Source: a virus
Reading direction: 5' to 3' (one strand)
IMG/VR virus record: IMGVR_UViG_3300023116_000162
Coordinates: 1 to 34,138 of that record
DNA length: 34,138 bases
Shown: positions 31,249-34,138 of the stretch, piece after piece
How positions within the stretch are numbered: position 1 is the first letter of the stretch
Layout of the letters: each line of letters starts with the position of its first letter
The notes under the pieces: generated by a model
What the model was told of the DNA's origin: nothing
What the model saw: the letters and a program-made list of their open reading frames with translations, nothing else
The model's database searches: none
Made by a program: the position numbers and the translations under genes

Positions 31249-34138
31249 GTATAACGAACGATAACGCGCGTCGAGTTTTTGCGCTTGAAATTGCCGGCTT
31301 GATATATCGATATCATTCGATCAAGCCACCGGCAACGACTAATTTAAATTCGCTTATGATTGCCGGCATTTCATACGATGATAGCGAAGCGATAATTTCC
31401 GTCGGTACGTTTAATAGTTCTATTGATCCAGCCGGCGGCGTCGCGGAATATGGATCGGTTTCGATTGAATTATCGATTCTTAAAAATGGATTAAATAGCG
31501 ATCCTGGCGTTGTATTTGGTCGCATTGGTAAACGTTCGGATAATATCAATCGCGCAAATTTAGAAAGCGACATTACTTTTGATGCATTACCACAAACCAT
31601 AAATTTAGATTCGGATTTATCTTCGTTATCCGTTCCGCGTTTAATGCATGTCGGCGCGGAAACTTTTAAAGTAACTTCTTTTACATCGTCATCTATGACG
31701 ATATCAAATCGCGCGGTCGGCGATAGTCAATATCAATCACATAGAATAGATTCAAGGTCTTCTATGATTCCATTCGTTGAGGATCAAATATCAACTTTTC
31801 GCGGTCGACGTTGTAAACTATACGTCGCAAATCAAGACAGCGGCGGAAATGTCGGCGATTATACTTGTATTATATCCGGATTTATAGAATCGTCGCCATA
31901 CGTCGAAAACAATTCGACAATTAACTTGTCTATTATGCCGTTAACCGCGCTTTTAGATACTGAATTAAGCGACCAGCGCGGCACGTCTACATTTTTATTA
32001 CAAGATAAGCATTATTTTTTTAAAGGAAGATCTAATTCTTTCGAATTTGGTTCGGCATTTCGTAATAATTATATTATGCGTTTAGATAATGCACAACAAA
32101 ACGCAATCGATAACACAAAAACAGATATTGATTTAATGTATCCGTCCTATCCACTTGAACAAATATATGATGTTAATCGTCCGAACGGTCAAGATCAACA
32201 AGCGAGTTTACATCATCCGCGTTATCCGTTTATTCTTGGAAGTACATTCGAGCATAAAATTTATCCAACTTCAATTTCTGTTAATCCATCAACGGGTAAA
32301 GTTTTAATTACAGTTGATCATTCAATAACCGGAGCGACGCCGCAATCGACTTTAATATCAAAAATAAATAGTGACCCATACCGCGCGTATATCGAACCGC
32401 GTGGAGAAATAAAACGATTCAAATTAGCCGAAGATAGTCTAGTTGATTGGCCGGAAATTATAAATACAAAATTATCTACGATAACAACGCATACAACAAC
32501 CGACGGCGCATTTTCTACGTTTAGAATTCGTAATAATCAAGTTCGCGGTATAACATTATCAGATCATAGAAATAATCATGAAGGTTTATTGCATTTTTGG
32601 TATTCATCATCCTGGTATCGAATAAGCCGAAATTATAAATATAGGTATTGGAAAAATGACCAAATAGAAAGTAATGTTCGTTTATCAAATGTTTTACGCG
32701 TTTTTTATCCGCTTGATTTTTGGAATGATGGATCAAAACCGAATTATGCCGGAAATTCAAATTTAATTAGAACGATAGAATTTCCGAACGAAAGGTCGAC
32801 ATCATCATTTATAGATGTCAATATTTCGCCGGCTTATAAGCAAGCAAACGAACCCGGTATTTTATGCGAAAATTCTTTAAATTTGCCAACTTTCGCGACG
32901 GCTGGCGTTTATTACGGAATTCAAGTCGATACTTATGATTATGAAAGACAACGATTAAAAACGCTATATTATCAAGCTACACATGAGGAAGCTTTATCGA
33001 CGGGTGTTTTAATTCATTTAAGACAAAATCGAGAAAATGTTAATGAAGGTCATTTCGGCGATTGGATCGGAAACGAACGAACAATCGTTAAACGTGGCGT
33101 TTCGGAATATTTTGTTTCGCCGGCGGAAATCATGTTAAAAATATTACAATCCGGCGGCGGTGGCAATAACGGAGATTATGATAATTTAGGATTCGGATTG
33201 TCTATACATGAAGATAATATCGATATCGATTCATTCTTAAAAAACGGAACGCGCCAAATCGAATGGCTATCGCGCGGTTTTTCTGTCGATGATTTTAATC
33301 CGCGCGATTTCTTCGACTCATTATTAAAATCAATCGGTTGTATTTTGATCATGAAACGAAGTTCGGCCGGTGTGCCTAAAATCACATTACAATCAATCGG
33401 AACCGAAAGCGAAAGATTTATATCTGCGACGATTAACGCCGGCGATTGGCTAGTTGATCCGCCGCCGATATGGTCGACTTATGACGATATTGTTACACAA
33501 GTCGAAATAGATTATGACTGGAATAATGACGATAATAAATTTCAAGAAAAAGTCATTTTTAACAACCAGGAATCTATAAATAGATACGGTGGTGAAAAGT
33601 CAAAAATAAATATTCAATTATATGGATTAAGATCGATTGATATTGGCAGCGGTGCCGGCGATGCTTTTAATTATTTTCTTCCGATTGCGTCGCGAATTTT
33701 TAACACGTTAAGCGATCCGATGAGATTATGGAAGGGTGAAATCGGAACCGGTCAATCAATATTTTTAGATGTCGGATCATATGTTAAATGTAGTTCACCG
33801 CATTTTAAAGACATTGGCGACGAATACGGCGTTATCGATAAAATCGGAATGATAAAATCTATCAATCAAGAACTTATGTCCGAGGGTTGCGAAATCGAAA
33901 TCGTTCGCACTGGAATAAATGTTACAAATTGGAATTCGAGTTTACTTGTAACTTTTGTTTCATCATCTAATCAGTTAACAGTATCAACAAATACTTATTC
34001 CGATGACGACACCGCATTTTTTCAAGCTGGCGACGTTGTCGATTTTCTACCATTCGGCGACGAAGATAATTCGACGACCGGATTAACTATCGATTCGATT
34101 TCCGGATCGACTTTAACATTTACGGCCGCGCCTGGTAT
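31245..34138 (+). CDS. Large tail-tip/hub protein (runs across the circular junction to 266)
   Basis: From ATG 31245 the frame is open to the window edge and, joined at base 140, to TGA 264-266, giving about 1006 aa, the second-longest coding sequence after none in the tail: it is the longest gene here. The N-terminus (RRVFALEIAGLIYRYHS) and repeated beta-strand segments (DSAVISVG-like and FLDVGSYVKCSS, then YGVIDKIGMIKSINQELMSE near the C-terminus) fit a central baseplate or tail-hub protein that follows smaller tip genes and precedes lysis genes. No peptidase motif was noticed. Tail-hub identity is inferred from size and order. Confidence 0.65.
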   Translation, partial: MSITNDNARRVFALEIAGLIYRYHSIKPPATTNLNSLMIAGISYDDSEAIISVGTFNSSIDPAGGVAEYGSVSIELSILKNGLNSDPGVVFGRIGKRSDNINRANLESDITFDALPQTINLDSDLSSLSVPRLMHVGAETFKVTSFTSSSMTISNRAVGDSQYQSHRIDSRSSMIPFVEDQISTFRGRRCKLYVANQDSGGNVGDYTCIISGFIESSPYVENNSTINLSIMPLTALLDTELSDQRGTSTFLLQDKHYFFKGRSNSFEFGSAFRNNYIMRLDNAQQNAIDNTKTDIDLMYPSYPLEQIYDVNRPNGQDQQASLHHPRYPFILGSTFEHKIYPTSISVNPSTGKVLITVDHSITGATPQSTLISKINSDPYRAYIEPRGEIKRFKLAEDSLVDWPEIINTKLSTITTHTTTDGAFSTFRIRNNQVRGITLSDHRNNHEGLLHFWYSSSWYRISRNYKYRYWKNDQIESNVRLSNVLRVFYPLDFWNDGSKPNYAGNSNLIRTIEFPNERSTSSFIDVNISPAYKQANEPGILCENSLNLPTFATAGVYYGIQVDTYDYERQRLKTLYYQATHEEALSTGVLIHLRQNRENVNEGHFGDWIGNERTIVKRGVSEYFVSPAEIMLKILQSGGGGNNGDYDNLGFGLSIHEDNIDIDSFLKNGTRQIEWLSRGFSVDDFNPRDFFDSLLKSIGCILIMKRSSAGVPKITLQSIGTESERFISATINAGDWLVDPPPIWSTYDDIVTQVEIDYDWNNDDNKFQEKVIFNNQESINRYGGEKSKINIQLYGLRSIDIGSGAGDAFNYFLPIASRIFNTLSDPMRLWKGEIGTGQSIFLDVGSYVKCSSPHFKDIGDEYGVIDKIGMIKSINQELMSEGCEIEIVRTGINVTNWNSSLLVTFVSSSNQLTVSTNTYSDDDTAFFQAGDVVDFLPFGDEDNSTTGLTIDSISGSTLTFTAAPG
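34000..34138. repeat. Terminal direct repeat, right copy (circular overlap)
   Basis: This is the second copy of bases 1-139. Base 34138 corresponds to base 139, so the sequence continues at 140. Both mismatches would be missense in the tail gene: Asp here versus His at codon 6-8, and Pro here versus His at codon 132-134. Because the error near each end is probably local, the Asp of this copy and the His of the left copy are the likelier true residues. Confidence 0.9.

Noticed and set aside
32521-32760. Leftward open frame inside the large tail gene
   Set aside because: It is a shadow of the long rightward frame, without a ribosome site or operon context.

Overview
The window is a complete, circularly closed genome of a tailed double-stranded DNA phage with siphovirus architecture. 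The first 139 bases recur at the right end (1-139 and 34000-34138, 137 of 139 identical), and one tail gene reads straight across the junction, so the molecule is about 33,999 bp. The DNA is AT-rich but full of CpG-containing codons (tcg, cga, gcg, ccg). There is no integrase, transposase, DNA polymerase or tRNA gene that I can see. The head genes resemble the Mu type (DUF935-like portal, gpI-like protease, gpF-like minor head protein) in a non-Mu context. The host is probably a Gram-negative bacterium and an aquatic origin is plausible, but neither can be fixed from the sequence alone.

Layout, read in circular order. (1) Rightward late operon, about 13164 to 34138 and on through the junction to 5616: small and large terminase, an orphan C5 cytosine methyltransferase, portal, a fused protease/scaffold, decoration protein, major capsid, gpF-like protein, head-tail adaptors, tail tube, a tail assembly chaperone pair joined by a -1 frameshift, tape measure, four tail-tip proteins, a Cys-His-Asn endolysin, a holin-like protein, a 713-aa repeat-bearing tail fibre and several small fibre or decoration proteins. 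(2) 5584-6345, leftward: two Cys-rich membrane-anchored proteins. They are flanked by two small rightward transmembrane/coiled-coil proteins that lie outside the pair. (3) 6723-8463, leftward early genes: a RecT-like annealing protein, three unknowns and a Cro/CI-like helix-turn-helix protein. (4) 8464-8790, a divergent control region with three 19-bp-spaced motifs and a strong leftward terminator. (5) 8791-10430, rightward replication module: an initiator-like protein whose gene contains six perfectly spaced 14-bp iterons and an AT-rich repeat block, a lambda-type origin inside the gene, followed by a DnaC-like helicase loader. (6) 10405-11619, leftward: dCMP deaminase and ThyX. (7) 11620-13116, rightward: a divergent operator with three 10-bp repeats, a 54-aa ribbon-helix-helix regulator, an overlapping 216-aa unknown and an SSB.

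The most unusual features are two chromosomal-type parS sites (one perfect TGTTTCACGTGAAACA, one with a single terminal mismatch) in a phage with no ParA or ParB gene; the out-of-frame iteron array inside the initiator gene; and a textbook -1 frameshift signal in the tail chaperone gene. The phage appears to take over host DnaB and polymerase with its initiator, loader, SSB and annealing protein, raises dTMP supply with dCMP deaminase plus ThyX, and may recruit host ParB.
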